64,000 bases of DNA from Larix kaempferi (GCA_027924585.1 BSBM01000606.1:11475501-11539500), one strand, 5' to 3'; shown: positions 33,651 to 47,215, counted from the stretch's first letter. The notes: generated by a model from the letters alone, not told the origin. A program made the numbers and translations.

Positions 33651-36600
33651 GCCACTATCATCTATTTAGTTTTCATAATTTGACTGATAATTTGAATGAA
33701 AAATACTTTAATATATCAGTCAAATTTTTAAATTTAAATTATACTTAGTTTTCATAATACTTAATTTGTGGTCGGTTGTAACAATTATAGGTTACAAGTT
33801 AACTATTATGGATAAGCTATCTATTACTTGTTCTTCATGTTTAATTGTAATCAATTGTTTTCCATGCTTGCATGAGCCACCAGTTATCTATTCATTAACT
33901 ACCAATTGTTTTTGTTTCTTGGACAATACACTTGTCTCATCCTCTTTCAATCTAAGAAAAACATAAATAAGAGTCCACCCAAAATTCTCAAACATATACA
34001 CCTATCCATGTAATTAGTATGAGAAGTTTTCTTCATTTATTAATATAATTTTTTTTAATAAGTTGAGCGTTTCATCAATATTCTTGAAGAGTCTACTAAA
34101 CGTTTGTCACTTTTTTATTCAATAACAAAGTATAAACTCAAAAATATTCCCAATTTAATATACATTTTCAAATAATTATCATATTATAATTTTTAACTAA
34201 CTATTTAATAATTTAAAACATTGAAATAATATAATAATCTTTGAATCTCCTTTTCAGTCATGTTTATGACGATGGATGCAATAATAAACGAATTTCTGGT
34301 TCGTTTTACTTTTTAAAATATCTGGTCAGGATGCATGAATCTAACATTTTCATGTGAGACATGCACTTAGTCTTCACATTCTCGAAGAGGACAATGGATT
34401 CGATAGGAACTGTTATCTTCAACTGTGTCTTAAAATTGTTCCGGATTTGGCGCATAACAATTCAATCCAGCCTGTGAAACCTGTATATAATTATTCATCG
34501 GTGTGACTCGTCCACGTCCACTATTTGTTAACAGAGCTGTGCTGTCCGTCATTATTTTTGTTTTGCAGGTTGCCTTGTTCCAAATAATGTACATGTTTTT
34601 AAATAGGTCTAGCCCAAAGCCGATTCAACCGGCCATAGAGGAAGATATCTTACTGGCTGATTGATTTGTATAAGTAAATTGCAATTACATCTGCAGCGTA
34701 TAGAAGAGACAGGTCTAATCAGTGAATAGTTTACTTGTATGTCGGCAAGAGTTTTTTGCTTTCATCTTGGTTGAAACAATAGGTTGTGACAGGAAATAGA
34801 ACGCAAAAGTTGATATCTAGAAAGGACAGAAATTCAAGAACAATAATCTTATTGCCTTGAAACTCTTTTTATAAATGAAAGGCCCTTAATGGATACGGAT
34901 GAGCTTTATAATCATTCATGTGCCCAGTGAGAATATAGCCTTGACTTTTACAGCAACTATTCTGGAATTCAGTACCCATGACTGCGAGCAAAGTTGCAAA
35001 AGTATTTGCTGAGATACATCTAAATATCCGGATTATCTTCTCCACAGCCTGTTAAACATAAAGTTTGTAAAAAAAATAAAAATAAATGTTCTCCACAGCC
35101 AAGATATATAAGACTGTTTTCTCCCCCAACATATCAAATAGAAATTTAGTAAATAAATGTTAGAAAAAAGGCATTTGCTCCGATCATTCTCTGGGTAAAA
35201 CGTTAGTAAATAAGAAATGTTAGTAAATAAGAAATGAGTCTCGGAAAATTGTTAGTAAATAAGAAATGAGTCTCAGAAAAACGTTCTCTGTGAATTAAGC
35301 ATATGATCTTTGGTGTGAATTAAGAATGGATAATATAATTTAGAAGTATTCCCATTCTGAAGGACTTCACATAAAGGTGGAATTTCTTTACTTCATGATA
35401 GATCGAAGGAAATATGTTATGAGTATATGGTAGGAAAGACCTAACCTAAATAGTGAATATATAAACAGAATTGTCCATATACGATGGCATTTATAACCAT
35501 CATGATGGCGTTTAATGGGAAAGATTTAAACAGAATTATCCATAAACAATGGCATTTCTATCCGTCATTACATGGATAAAGATAATATAAGTAAAAAGCA
35601 AATAACAAAAAAACGCGTATTTACTTCACTATAATGTATTTCCTTCACTGAAAACCAATATGGTGTAACATGACGATTCTAAGGGTGCCATGGAAGGCTT
35701 GAGAGGATGGGAGACATAAGAGGAAGGGGATATCATTGTACCACCCAAAATGATGGTCTTAATATGAGTTACCTGAAACAAGTTTAGTTATAAATGTAGA
35801 GGTTTAAATATTGGGAGTAACCTCGGAAGTAGTTTGATGTCATGTATATAACATTAATTTATGCATGAAGTAAGCATAATCTAATATCAACTTAGTGCGG
35901 AAGAAGGATGTTCCACTAAACCATAAACTCTCTCTTACAACATTTTTTTTTATAAAAAAAGCTACTCCAAGTTGAGGTCATGAATATACTTTATGTCTTG
36001 ACTCTAACTCCTCTCACACAACCCAATTTCCATAATTATTATTTTAATTTCTCACTACATGAATCCTAATTAAAATTTAGCATCATTATTTCCCCTTCAA
36101 CCTACACAAGCTTAAGATTGCAATCTCCTTTTGAATTAAGTAGTCTCTTAGATTATTATTTTTCCCTCCATGTGGCTAGCATAGGTTGGCCAAAAAAATA
36201 TCCAAAATGAAATATACAAAATAAGATTGTAGTAATTTATCTTTAAACCATCATAATTTCCTCATAATCTATGGTTGTAATTATTCATAACATCTGCCGC
36301 CATAAAAATGTGGAATCCTAAACTCAAAAGAGGAAGAATAAATGTTAATAATCACTTGCATATATTTACAGGCAAATAAGAGGCCATTTGGTTTCACAAG
36401 AAGTCCATGTGTCCCTATTTGAGTACTTACCTCGAGGTATAATAATAATCATAAAGTAAGTTAAAAGAACTTAAGATATGCATAAAATAACATTATTTCA
36501 TATTTATTTTCCTTGATAAGATAATAAGTTTGATAACCAAAGGTTAATGGATTAAATATTAGCTAATAAATCCCTCTTTCTTTCCTCCCTCATGGACTCA

Positions 36601-37098
36601 TATCAACATATTCAATGTCCTTCTTCTTATGTAGCATGTGATGTGTTTATATCATCATTCAACGTATAAATTGCAATCAAATATGTTGGACTTATAGTCA
36701 TTCCATTATTACATATACCTTCCCAATTTAACAAGATAAAAAATTACGATATTATATTTCTAATATAGAGAATGAAAATGGATGGATAAAAGGAGTAGTT
36801 AACATTTTTAATCTTGGTTAAAGGAATAAGTAAAGTAGATTCCAAAAATGGATTATAATAAAAAAGAAATAGAATAATAAGTTTTAATCCTTTTTATATA
36901 TTTCCATATGTTTTTTGAACGTATCTTTTTTGTAGGGAAAACTTTAAGGATCTATAATTTTTTAAAAGAGTAAAAATTTAGGAGAATAGATTACTAATTC
37001 TTAAATTTGCAACCATAAAATGTTTGGCAATTTTTTTGTAGAAAGATTCAAAATTCTAAGGACTTTATATAGTTTTTCAACATTTTTGGGGGATTTTT
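33651..37098 (+). repeat. Noncoding tandem unit, copy B, left part
   Basis: It starts abruptly at a point equal to about 28950 of copy A, so the start of copy B is deleted (about 2.4 kb by comparison with the copy B-C junction). It follows copy A through the core and AT-rich tail to the TTTTT target site at 37094-37098, where the chromovirus-like element is inserted. It continues at 53437. Confidence 0.8.
34974..35275 (+). repeat. 300-bp copy-B-specific insert with short tandem repeats
   Basis: Copies A and C read GGAATTCAGTCTGGGAAAAC without a gap. Copy B has about 300 extra bases between GAATTCAGT and GAAAAACGTTC. They contain CTCCACAGCC twice and GTTAGTAAATAAGAAATG three times near the right end, each followed by AGTCTC in two cases. 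No clear target duplication or inverted ends are seen. Confidence 0.7.
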
Positions 37099-37330
37099 TG
37101 TATGTAGGAGCATCAAGGCATAGGCAGAGTAGTCAAAAATGATTGACATGAGGAAGGCCGACAACAGGGAGTGCCAACGACCACTGGTGCGGAAGAGAAG
37201 ATTGGTTGTCGACGTCAATATGTCATGCAGGAGCAGTCGATATGCGATCGACAGAAGATGCAGAAGTTCAAGAGTCGACACGTCCAAGGTCGACAGACGA
37301 TAGAGTTGCAGTGGAGATGTTGAGGGTCGC
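37099..37330 (+). repeat. Left LTR remnant of element 3
   Basis: About 230 bases starting TGTATGTAGGAGCATC match the start of the right LTR (52406). Homology ends near GATAGAGTTGCAGTGG; the next text is pol. The LTR is rich in TCGAC, which often reads TTGAC in the partner, as expected from cytosine deamination. Confidence 0.85.
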
Positions 37331-37334
37331 CAAT

Positions 37335-38479
37335 GGAGAGCATTCCGGTCGAACTCGAAAAGATGCTTGACGCGTTTTAGAGCATAGTAGTCGACGAGGC
37401 ACTCAAGGGATTGCCACCGATGAAAAGTATATCACATCAGATCAACTTGATTCTAGGGTCGACTCTTCCAAACAAGGCATCGCATAGAATGAATCCAACA
37501 GAAGGTTAGGAACTCAATCGACAGGTCCAAGAGTTGTTGGATAGAGGATTGATCAGAGAAAGTCTGAATCTGTGCGCGGTACTAGCGGTATTAGCACCAA
37601 AGAAGGGTGGAGAATGGAGGATGTATATAGACTCCAGAGCCATCAAGAGGATCACGATCAAGTATCGGTTTCCATTGCCGAGAATAGATGACTTGATGGA
37701 TTTCCTAAGTGGAGCGAAGTACTTCACGAAGATTGACCTGAAGAGTGGTTATCACCAAATTCGAGTTAGAGAAGGAGAATAATGGAAGATAGCATTCAAG
37801 ACGAAGGAAGGGTTGTATGAGTGGTTAGTCATGCCATTCGGATTGACTAATGCACCCAATACTTTCATGCGATTGATGAATGAGGTAATGAAACAATTCT
37901 TGAGAAAGTTTGTTGTAGTCTACCTAGACGACATTCTGATTTTTCAGTCGAACCAAGGCTGAACACTTGAAGCATATTTGACAGGTATTGCAGAAGTTGT
38001 AGGAAGAGAAGTTGATGGTGAACCTGCAAAAGTGTTTCTTCATGAAGGAAGAACTAGTGTACTTGGGATTTGTAATCTTGGGTAAAGGGTTAGTGATGGA
38101 CCCAGAGAAGGTGAAGGCAATATTGGTTTGGCCAGAACCAGCAAGTGTGACTCGAGTAAGGAGTTTCCATGGAATTTCCAATTTCTATAGGAAGTTCATC
38201 CAAGGATTCAATCATATTTGTGCACCTTTGACAGAGTACATGAGAAAAGGGGAGTTTATGTGGATGAAAGCTACCCAAGGAGCTTTCGACAAGTTGAAGG
38301 AAAAGGCCACTAAGAGGCCAGTGTTAGCACTCCCATATTTCGACAAAGTTTTCTAGGTCGATTGCGACACAAGTGGAAGGGAAATTGGACTAGTGTTGAG
38401 CCAAGAGGGCTGAGCAGTTGCATTCTCCAATGAGAAGTTGGATGATGCGAAGCAGACATATTTAGTCTATGACCAGGAA
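37335..38479 (+). pseudogene. Element 3: reverse transcriptase and start of RNase H
   Basis: The RT starts with the chromovirus block KGLPPMKSISHQINLI near 37390. It continues with [76 protein letters not shown] and the catalytic [10 protein letters not shown] at about 37917. Stops at 37783 and about 37980 and a frameshift near 37942 break it. Next come LQKCFFMKEELVYLGFVI, SFHGISNFYRKFIQGF and the RNase H start FDKVF, then DCDTSG, ending in YDQE at the GAA target duplication of the CACTA element. RNase H continues at 49867. Confidence 0.93.
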
Positions 38480-38520
38480 CATTACAAGATTTGAACCCAA
38501 AATCCAACGAGAAAATCTGA
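38480..38520 (+). repeat. CACTA left terminal inverted repeat
   Basis: CATTACAAGATTTGAACCCA begins the element. The third base is T where the right end has C (CACTA), so the left tip is mutated. Positions 11-24 match the right end at all but one base. Confidence 0.85.
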
Positions 38521-38559
38521 CGACATCCGACGAAAAGGGACCTGTGTCGTTGGATTTCA

Positions 38560-38860
38560 CCTTCAGACTTACGAAATTTGATGATTTTTGTTTAAATGCA
38601 GTGAAGGGTCCATCGGATATCCGACAGCCCTTGGATATATGATGAGGTATTGGCCATTGTTAAAGGATATCCAACCTAATATTAAGCCCACTGATATCCG
38701 ACAATATATTATGGTCCTGGGCGTCGGATATCCAACCATATATTATGGTCTCGGGCGTCAGATATCTGATGCCATGGGATAGCCCTAGCATGTTGGATAG
38801 TAGACAACTACTCTCCAACAGTAACTAGGCTCAAGTCATCGGATATCTGACATAAGGTTA
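38560..38860 (+). repeat. CACTA 5' subterminal repeats
   Basis: Seven or eight copies of a degenerate palindrome with consensus GTCGGATATCCGAC occur, for example GATATCCGACAAT, GTCGGATATCCAACC and GTCAGATATCTGATG. Half-sites appear in both directions. Such repeats in En/Spm elements bind the element's own TNPA protein; here this is inferred. Confidence 0.85.
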
Positions 38861-39050
38861 TATTTTAAAAGCTATAAATATCGAAACATTTTGACATGTT
38901 TGCTATACAAGTGACGGTTTGCGGAAGTTTTTTATTCGGCAGACTGTTTTTCATTATTTCCATTGTTTTTGTGATTAAAGCGAGTGAAGTGTGGAGCTTG
39001 ATTTTCTAAGATCGATAATCTTCGTTCAAGCTCTTTACGAGAAAATGTCA

Positions 39051-42000
39051 ACTAGCAATATTCATGATCTAGACGAACAAAATCGACAATTGCTTGCTAG
39101 ATTGTGGGAAGGAGTTGAAAGAAAGGGTGATGGGAAATGCTATTGTCCATGTAGTCAATGCAGGGGCTTTAAGAGGAGAAGAATTTTGATCACAACAGCA
39201 ACAAAGCATTGTAGGGAACATGGACACACTGAGGGGGGACATGAATGTCATCAATTTTTAAGTTTTGCATTATGTATGTTTTTATTTTGATTGCTTTTGT
39301 AAATATATGTATTATTTTAATATTTCTTATATTAACTTTTATCTATTGATCATGGTTTCAATAGATGGGGACTAATATGGACGATAAATATTATTTTAAT
39401 ATTTATTATTTATTATAATAATTTTTTCTTTTGTGCATGTTGAATCTAGGGTATAGTAGAATAACTCATTTATTTGTTCATTAGTGAGACTAACCCAGTC
39501 ACCAGGGAAAGCACTTAGCTCTCTAGATTTGTGACACTTTCCATGATAATAGAAATAATGACTATATTGGCATGTTGTTTAGTTTCTATTTTCTCTATAG
39601 AAACCATAGCATCGTTTATCTTACCTTAGTGGACAGTATTGGAAATTTTGAGTTATATTTGAGTAGCTTTTCTCACTGATTGGGTCAATTTTTATGTCTC
39701 TTGGATAGTTTGGATGCACCTATTTGACCAACAGTACAGTTGGCCGTTGTTCTTTTCATCCCTAAAGTAGCAACTAGACCCTTCTTGTTTCCCCTTTTTA
39801 TCTAACCGTAAAAACCACTCATGAAAAGAGTCATTTTTAACCTGTTGTTTTCAGTTTTTCTTGTATTTTTGTCTTCTTGTTTGTATTACACTAAAAGGTA
39901 ATAATAAAGAGTACTTGATTGATCTATTTGATTGATTGCATGTATTGTTTACCAAGAAAAATTAGGGCACATCGCCTCTCTAAATGAAAAAAGAAAACAT
40001 CAACATTATAGTGAATGCATTGTTGATTATATAATATTCTCTATTAACCATACAAAATTTGTTACATTTTAAATGCATCACAAAAATATTTACATTTTGC
40101 ATCTGAAATTTTTACATTTTGTGTTTGAATTTCTTATATTAACTTTTATCTATTGATGGTTTCATGTAATTATAAAGGAAAGACATCCTATGGCATATTG
40201 TCCAGAGGAAGTGCTTCCAAAAGTACAAGTACCAGAGGAACATGGAGCTATGAATATTAATGGAGAACAAGTTAATGATCATATTGAAGAAGATGATCAT
40301 ACTAATAACATAGTTGAAGATGATGTTACAAATACTTTGATCCATGATTTATTTAATGTTAGAATGGATGATCATCACCATCATCATCATCATGAAAATG
40401 ATGATCATTTTGATGATATTCATGATATACCTCTTCTTGATAAGGCATATGAACACCTTTATGAGGGCTCCAAGACAAATCTTCTCTTTGCTATATTGTT
40501 GATAATGAACTTGAAGGTTATGAATGGTCTTTCAAACATATCAATCACACAGATGTTAAGGTATGTAATATATTCCATCACATAATATATATGAGATCGT
40601 CTAATAATTTTATTGTTAATTCATAAGTTAAATTAATACAGATGAAATGTTTTTCATTAATATTATTTTTATATTATATTAACTAGATTTTTATTTTAAT
40701 TTGTTGTAGCATGATAGGTGAATATTTTTCACCACCGTCAAATATTTTACCTCACAGATATCGAGATTTATCTGCCATCATGAAAGAAATTGGCATGGAG
40801 TATGAAGCAATTCATGCATGCCCCGATGACCATTTTCATATATTATAATCAGCATGAATTTGCAATAGAATGTCCTGAATGTCATATCAGTAGATATTGA
40901 ACAGATCAAGTAACAAAAAGGTTTCCTCTCAAGGTTCTACATTATATTCCCATTATTCCACGTTTGCAATGACTGTTCAGGTGCAAAAACATAGCACAGT
41001 TTATGGATTACCATGCAAGAAATAGAAGTTAAGACGACATTATTCGGATGTTTGCAGATCGGTCTGCATTTAGAGATATGGAGAAAAAATGGCCTCACTT
41101 TAAAGAAGAATCTCGTAATCGTAGGATTTCTTTGGCAGCAGACGGTGTCAATCCATTTCTAGAGATGAGATCTGTTTACTCAGTGTGGCATATTTTTGTT
41201 ATCAACAATAACATTCTTCCATGGTTGACAATAAAGAGGGAGCACACAATGTTGTCGATGATTGTTCCAGGTATATTGTGTCTACAACTTTTTTTTTTTT
41301 AATGTAGTGGTATCTCACTTGTCGTATTTTGTCGCATAATGTCATATATATATTTAATGTTTTTCTATTGTGCAATATGGTTTATATATCTAAATGGTAC
41401 GTCTCATAATTATATTTTTTATATGTTCAAATCAATCAGTAAGTACCAAGTCAAAGATATGAATGTATATATCGAACCCCTTATTGACGAGATACTAAAG
41501 TTATGGAGTGGCATCACTATGTATGACGTATCTAGACCAATACGACAAAGGAAATTTCAATTCCTTGCAATGATTGTATGGACAATACATGATGCCCCAG
41601 GGATAACCCATTTTTGCGGTATGTAATTAGAACTTCCACTTTATTTGCATTTAATTTTATGAACTAGTTTATATACTATGCATGCATGTTTTTCTGAATA
41701 ATCTAGTCATTTTGTATATAATTATAATTGACATAGATATTCCATCTCTTTATGTAGGTCTTCATACAAAGGGAAAAATTGTATGTCCAGTTTGTGGTCC
41801 TAAGATCAAATCTCGTCGTTCAAAAAGCTTAGAAAATGAGGTTCTTGATGAGTATAGGCACTTCCTCTCTAATAATCACAGATATCGAACTACCGAAAAA
41901 CATATGTTCAATGGCAAGCAAGAGACTGCATTAAAACCGAAGAGAATGACACCTCACCTATGGAAGTTGCAATATAATAGAAATCGTCAAAGTACATATG

Positions 42001-44045
42001 AATCATCGTATATGAAATGCTATATTGTATTTTTTTTATTTTATGTTGCTTACTATAATTGACATTGATTTATGTAATTTCTTTATAAACTACTATTCAT
42101 GATTGTCGTTCATGTGATCATAAAGGTATTAATGGGATTCCATGAGGAATAGAAAGTTATCCTAGACAATTTAGTAGGTTTCCCTACTATGAGGGCCTAC
42201 AAATTGCTCATCTATTTGATACAATGCATATCGGAAAGAATGTGACTAAAACATTATGGCAAATATTGGATGGAAGGAGTGAGAAAGAAAAAATTGTCAA
42301 AATTTGCAAAGACATTCAAGATAGCAACCATGCAATGAAAGATGTCATTCAATTTCATGGCAACGGAGAGCAAATTAACATAAACTCACTTCCATGGATG
42401 TTAACGGACCAACAAAGTAATCGTGTAAAGAAGTCATGCGAAAAATTAAATTTCCCACCGTATTTTGTGCGAACATGAAGAATATCATAACAAAGAAAGG
42501 TGATTTCATGGGGGTGAAAACACACGATTGGCATGTCTTCATAAATGTAATTATCATGTTATGCATTTAATTATTATTTTTTTTCTATTCCAGTGAATAT
42601 GGTTGGTATTTTTGTTTGTCTACTCTTTGTTGAAAAAATGAAACGATTTGTATATTGTTACAGTATGTTCTACCTCTCTCTCTCGGACAACTTCGAAAAC
42701 AATGCCAAACAAAAAATATATAATCTCAGGAAATACATGAGGTAACTGGTGATTTTTTCCATGTGCTTAGTGTTTGTTTAATTCATCATAGAACTTATAT
42801 TTGATTTTTGTTCTCTAATTCATGTTATGTAATATAATGTTTTTTTCCTTTAATCTCTTGATTGGGTTGTGATGTCACTTGTAAATGGTTGTCATCTAAG
42901 GAATTCCATAAAGAAGGTATAACGTATTGGGGGAGAGAAATTCCTCATCTCATGTGTGAAATGCAAAAGCATCTACCTTCGGCATTTTTCAATGCACAGG
43001 AACACTACCTCATACACCAAGTTGAGGAGATTGAATTGTGCGGACCTGCACACTCAGGGTCCATGTGGATGGTTGAGAGGCACTTGAAATTTATGAAGCG
43101 TTTGGTCAGACAACGAGCATATGCTGAGGTTTCTATGATGGATGGATATATGGTATACCAAAATATGTTTTATATTAGTGAATATCTTCCTATATTAGCG
43201 TCAAAGCTCAATTTACGTCGCATTTTTTATCGATACTCCAATAAAGATTATGAAGGGGAGTACCCGGAGGGGAAAGGTAGATTGAGGAAGGCGAAAGGTA
43301 ATATAACACATTTGACTGTTGATTTTTCTGTATATATATCATACATATTCTATTTTTATATTCAATATTTTTCATCAATTTAGAGTGTAATATACTTTGT
43401 TAAGTGACTATACATTTGTATTGAATTTTAATTTTTTTGTCATCAAATAGTTGGTCGAGAGTGGGATGCAGTTCATTTATACATCGCAAACAATCTTGAA
43501 TGAATGAAGGTATGTATTGAACAATGTGAACAATCTGGTCATGGAATATCATGGGAAGGTGTGGCTTCATTAGTTAAAGCTGCACATTGCAATGGAGACA
43601 CCAATCTAACACAAAGGGAAATCGATTTAGTATATGGTTTAAAAAATAAGCAGGTAAGCATATTAATCAACCACAATATTTTTTTTTTTGTAAAAAATAT
43701 TGTCGTTGTACACGCTCATTTTTTTCCCTGTCTGGAATTATAAACATGCACTAGTTAATCATAAATATTTGATCATTATCTAATGTTTTCTTGTATGGCT
43801 TGTTGTAGGTAAAACACCATACGGCTATGTGGTGCAATGGTTGTAGATATCGCATCAAAAAGTTGGATGAAACGAAGAAAACATAAGATTGTGGGATATC
43901 TGCAGTCTTTGAGGTGACCAAAGTTTCTTCTAAAAGTGACAGACATCCAGAACTCTATGAAAATAGATACCATGGGTATCTGAAGTTGCTTATTAATTAC
44001 AATTTGAATCGAGTGGATACAAACACGGTTACTATGGGAGTGGTA
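39051..44045 (+). pseudogene. CACTA transposase, TNP2 type (multi-exon, broken)
   Basis: About ten exons with well-kept splice sites are visible: 39051-39260 (cysteine-rich CYCPCSQCRGFKRRR, transposase-associated domain), 40175-40559 (His/Asp-rich, then AYEHLYEGSKTNLLFAILLI), 40712-41270, 41425-41619, 41757-42010, 42126-42547, 42661-42741, about 42853-43296, 43451-43652 and 43810-44040. TNP2 blocks include IHACPDDH, RISLAADGVNPFLEM, VCPVCGPKI, TMHIGKNVTKTLWQIL and, at 42862-43296, a DUF4218-like domain (LPSAFFNAQEHYLIHQVEEI, then MVERHLKFMKRLVRQRAYAE). The last exons resemble DUF4216. The enzyme would cut and join element ends in the nucleus. Stops (for example 40892, 40969, 41023, 43885) and a frameshift near 40835 kill it. 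Confidence 0.9.
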
Positions 44046-44149
44046 CATATAACAATTTACCCAACATTTTATTAATGATATTAACATCTTAAGGAATTTT
44101 CGTTAGTTTATTTCATTTAAATTTTCCATATTTATTTCGCAGGCTAGTG

Positions 44150-47100
44150 ATCGGGAAAAATCCCCGCCAGTAGATGGCTAGAGGAGTACATTTTGCTCGA
44201 GGGAGCAGTTATACATCTTTGTAATAGTAAAAATATAATAAGAAAAAAAGAGTTTTTTTTGCTTTGTTTTTTAATTGGTATATTGGTTTGGTTTATATAA
44301 TGTTATCTATATTTGATGCAGAACCTTGGTTGGGAAAGCCACCTGAATGTTCATCAGATGACAACAGCCTCGAGGAAATAGGTAAACCTAATTGTAATTG
44401 TATAATTTAAATATGTCACAATGTTTTCTCATTATATTAATGTTTCAATGAATATTTTGGTTTCGTTTAGGTAATTTTCTCTATGTTTTTGATGCAGGCC
44501 AGTTCTGTAAGGGTCATAGTAGATCATACCATACCTGCCTCGATGCAACCGGTATACATCTTTGTAATAGTAAAAATATAATATGAAGAATAGTTTTTTT
44601 TGTTGTGTTTTTTCATGAATAGTTTTGGATTCGTTTAGATGATTTTCTCTATGTTTTTTATTTAGGGTTCTGTAAGGGGCAACTCCCAGCTATTAGAAGA
44701 TCGGGGCAAGTCACCTATGACCATTGATCTGATGAGTGGATCACGATCCTCGAGGTTGCAAGTATAATTCATTGGAATTGTACCAATATAATACGTAGCA
44801 TCATGTTTATTTTGTTATGTATTTTTCATGTGCATACTGGTTTCGTTATGATAATGTTTTCTACTTCTTTTTTGCAGGGGCCCGATGATCGAAGCAAGTC
44901 CACAGCTGTGGATCAGACGACACCATCATCTAGGCATCAAGTAAACCTAGTTGTAATTTTAGGAATCTATCATGATAAATATGTTTTGTTAATATAATTT
45001 TAGAAATCTATCATGATAGAACTCATTAGTGTTTTATATATTTTTGTTTCAGACCTGTGAATCGCTGTATGAAATAGCATCACGACAATATTCAATAGAT
45101 CCTGAAGTGGCTAAGATGTTTAACGATCCCAACATAATTGGTGATGCGATAGACCCGTTTAAGGTGATAGAGAAAATCTTGAATAAATATAGTGCGAAAA
45201 GGGTTTCTTTGATATTCAAGGTTCCACAGACATACCAAATTAGAGCCAGGATTGGATTGTTGGAACGAAGATCTAAATCCTTGCAAGTAAGTTGAGGAAT
45301 CTTGAATCATAAAATAATTCATTTATATATTTAAAATTTTCACTTGTATATGATAGTACTGAACGTATAAAATGTGGTTTGTATTTACATAATTATCTAA
45401 GACCACATAATAGTGGTCAAGGCGATGCTGGCCCCAGTGAGGCTCGTGGAGAGACATCACATCATGAGCAAATGACTCCACGTGCATCAACTCATTCACC
45501 GTTTTTTTCGACATAACAGTCGGCAGCACGTTTCAAAACACCATGGACCCCAGCTATGAGTGCACTGGCTGCTAGTGACCGACACACACCAGATCAGTAA
45601 TATTCATATTTCCCTAGCTGCATTTCCAGGATCTTCCTGTGTCACTATCACAGGAACAATCGAGGCAACATTTTTGGTGGACGAAGATCTCATCCCAATA
45701 AAGATCAAGAAGATCCCAGGTAATTAATATACATTGATCAAGTTAGTGTTTATAATTTCATTGTAATATACCGATAAAAAAAAAAAATTCAATTAATTAT
45801 GATAAGGGCATGATCATTTTGCAGGAAATGATGTTTTCTATAAAAAAATGAATGACTTCTCCTTGCAGATATTCGAGCCCACCATCCGAACAAGGTGGGA
45901 TAGACAACCAAAATATTTAAAAGATGACCTCACTAATTGGTTGGTTGGCCTGTTTGACGACAACACCTTCAATCAAGCCAAGGTCCTGACAAAGGCTAGA
46001 CAACATATGAAGGTTGTCTGAGACCAATATAGGATCCACCTGGAAAAAAACCATAGGTATGAACGCCCTCCAATGATTCCAGCAATGGAGTGGAAATATC
46101 TAGTGGAAGATGGAAATGAGAGGGCTCAAAGAAAAGAAGGAAAGATACCACCAGGCATAGGGAGGTATGCAATAATTTCTGCAATGTAATTCTAAACCTT
46201 ATTATTATTGATTTCTATATCGAATTTGGAAAATCTAACGTATTTCAACACTTGCATAGGTTGTCAGACACATCAAAGGCCACAAAGGAAAGAATGGAAA
46301 AAATAGGTTTGCACAAGCTTGAGCCTAGTGGTTATTCAAATTTGACGGCATGAATTGTAAGTTTCAAAAAATCAATAATGCATACAAATAATAAATTACA
46401 AATTATTTTTCGTTTTATTGCACCACAAAATGTTAATTAATGACATTATGAAAATATGCAGGTTGACAGATTCAATGAAGTGGCCACTAAGGAAGACATG
46501 AAGCTTGGCTTCCAGCAGGGCTTTGGAGCTGTTGTTGAATGCCGAAAAAGCTTCTCTCGGAAAACACAGTCTTCTGGTACTAATCCATCTGGTGCACAAG
46601 TATATAGAATCTATATAGTTTAATGAAGATTTATTGCTTATGCAATCTATTCGTTATAAATACTTGACATAAAATATTGACTATGTTTTGAGCAAGAAAG
46701 CAATGATCCCCTTAATGTTGATAAGGGACAACAACAAATTGAAGATCATGCTTGGAATCCTGGTAATGAATTTATTCATATGCTACAATTTTATGTATAG
46801 TATTTCAAATGGTGAACATTAATTGTAGTTCACCATATTTCAACTGCAGAGCATGTAGAGGGTGAAATTGTACAGGTTGAGCCTGGACTAGAACATGAAT
46901 AACATGATGTGGCCACAACAGGTAAAAAAACACCTTTGCAATGTTTTTTTTGAATGAAATACTTATCATTACAATAAAAAAAATATAACGATGTAACATT
47001 TTCACATTGTTGCAGCAAATCTGAAACCCTTGCCTCAAAATCCACGTCGGGATGATCACTCTAGGATGTAGACATCACGACAAGCGCTTGATGAAGAACC

Positions 47101-47215
47101 AAGAACTGGAGGATAAAGTCTAGATCAAGATGGTCTTCTTAGAGATTATGTACTACAAAAGAGAACAAAAACTAAAAGAAGTGTCTGGAAAAACATTGTC
47201 TAATTATTTTTTATA
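44150..47215 (+). pseudogene. CACTA second gene (TNPA-like position), multi-exon, broken
   Basis: Downstream of the transposase, small exon-like blocks alternate with AT-rich introns: 44880-44940 (PDDRSKSTAVDQTTPSSRHQ); 45052-45285 (TCESLYEIASRQYSIDPEVA, ending in a perfect GTAAGT donor); 45824-46165 (FEPTIRTRWDRQPKYLKDDL, then NHRYERPPMIPAMEWKYLVE); 46260-46355 and 46462-46600 (VDRFNEVATKEDMKLGFQQG); and 46700-47205 (acidic, then basic C-terminus KRTKTKRSVWKNI). By place this is the TNPA-like DNA-binding cofactor. The RPP-M-P-W-LVED block resembles plant En/Spm accessory proteins, but I cannot assign a family firmly. A TGA at about 46020 breaks it. Confidence 0.6.

Noticed and set aside
32783-33966. 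Short plus-strand open frames in copies A and B
   Set aside because: The corresponding frames are not kept in the other copies of the unit.
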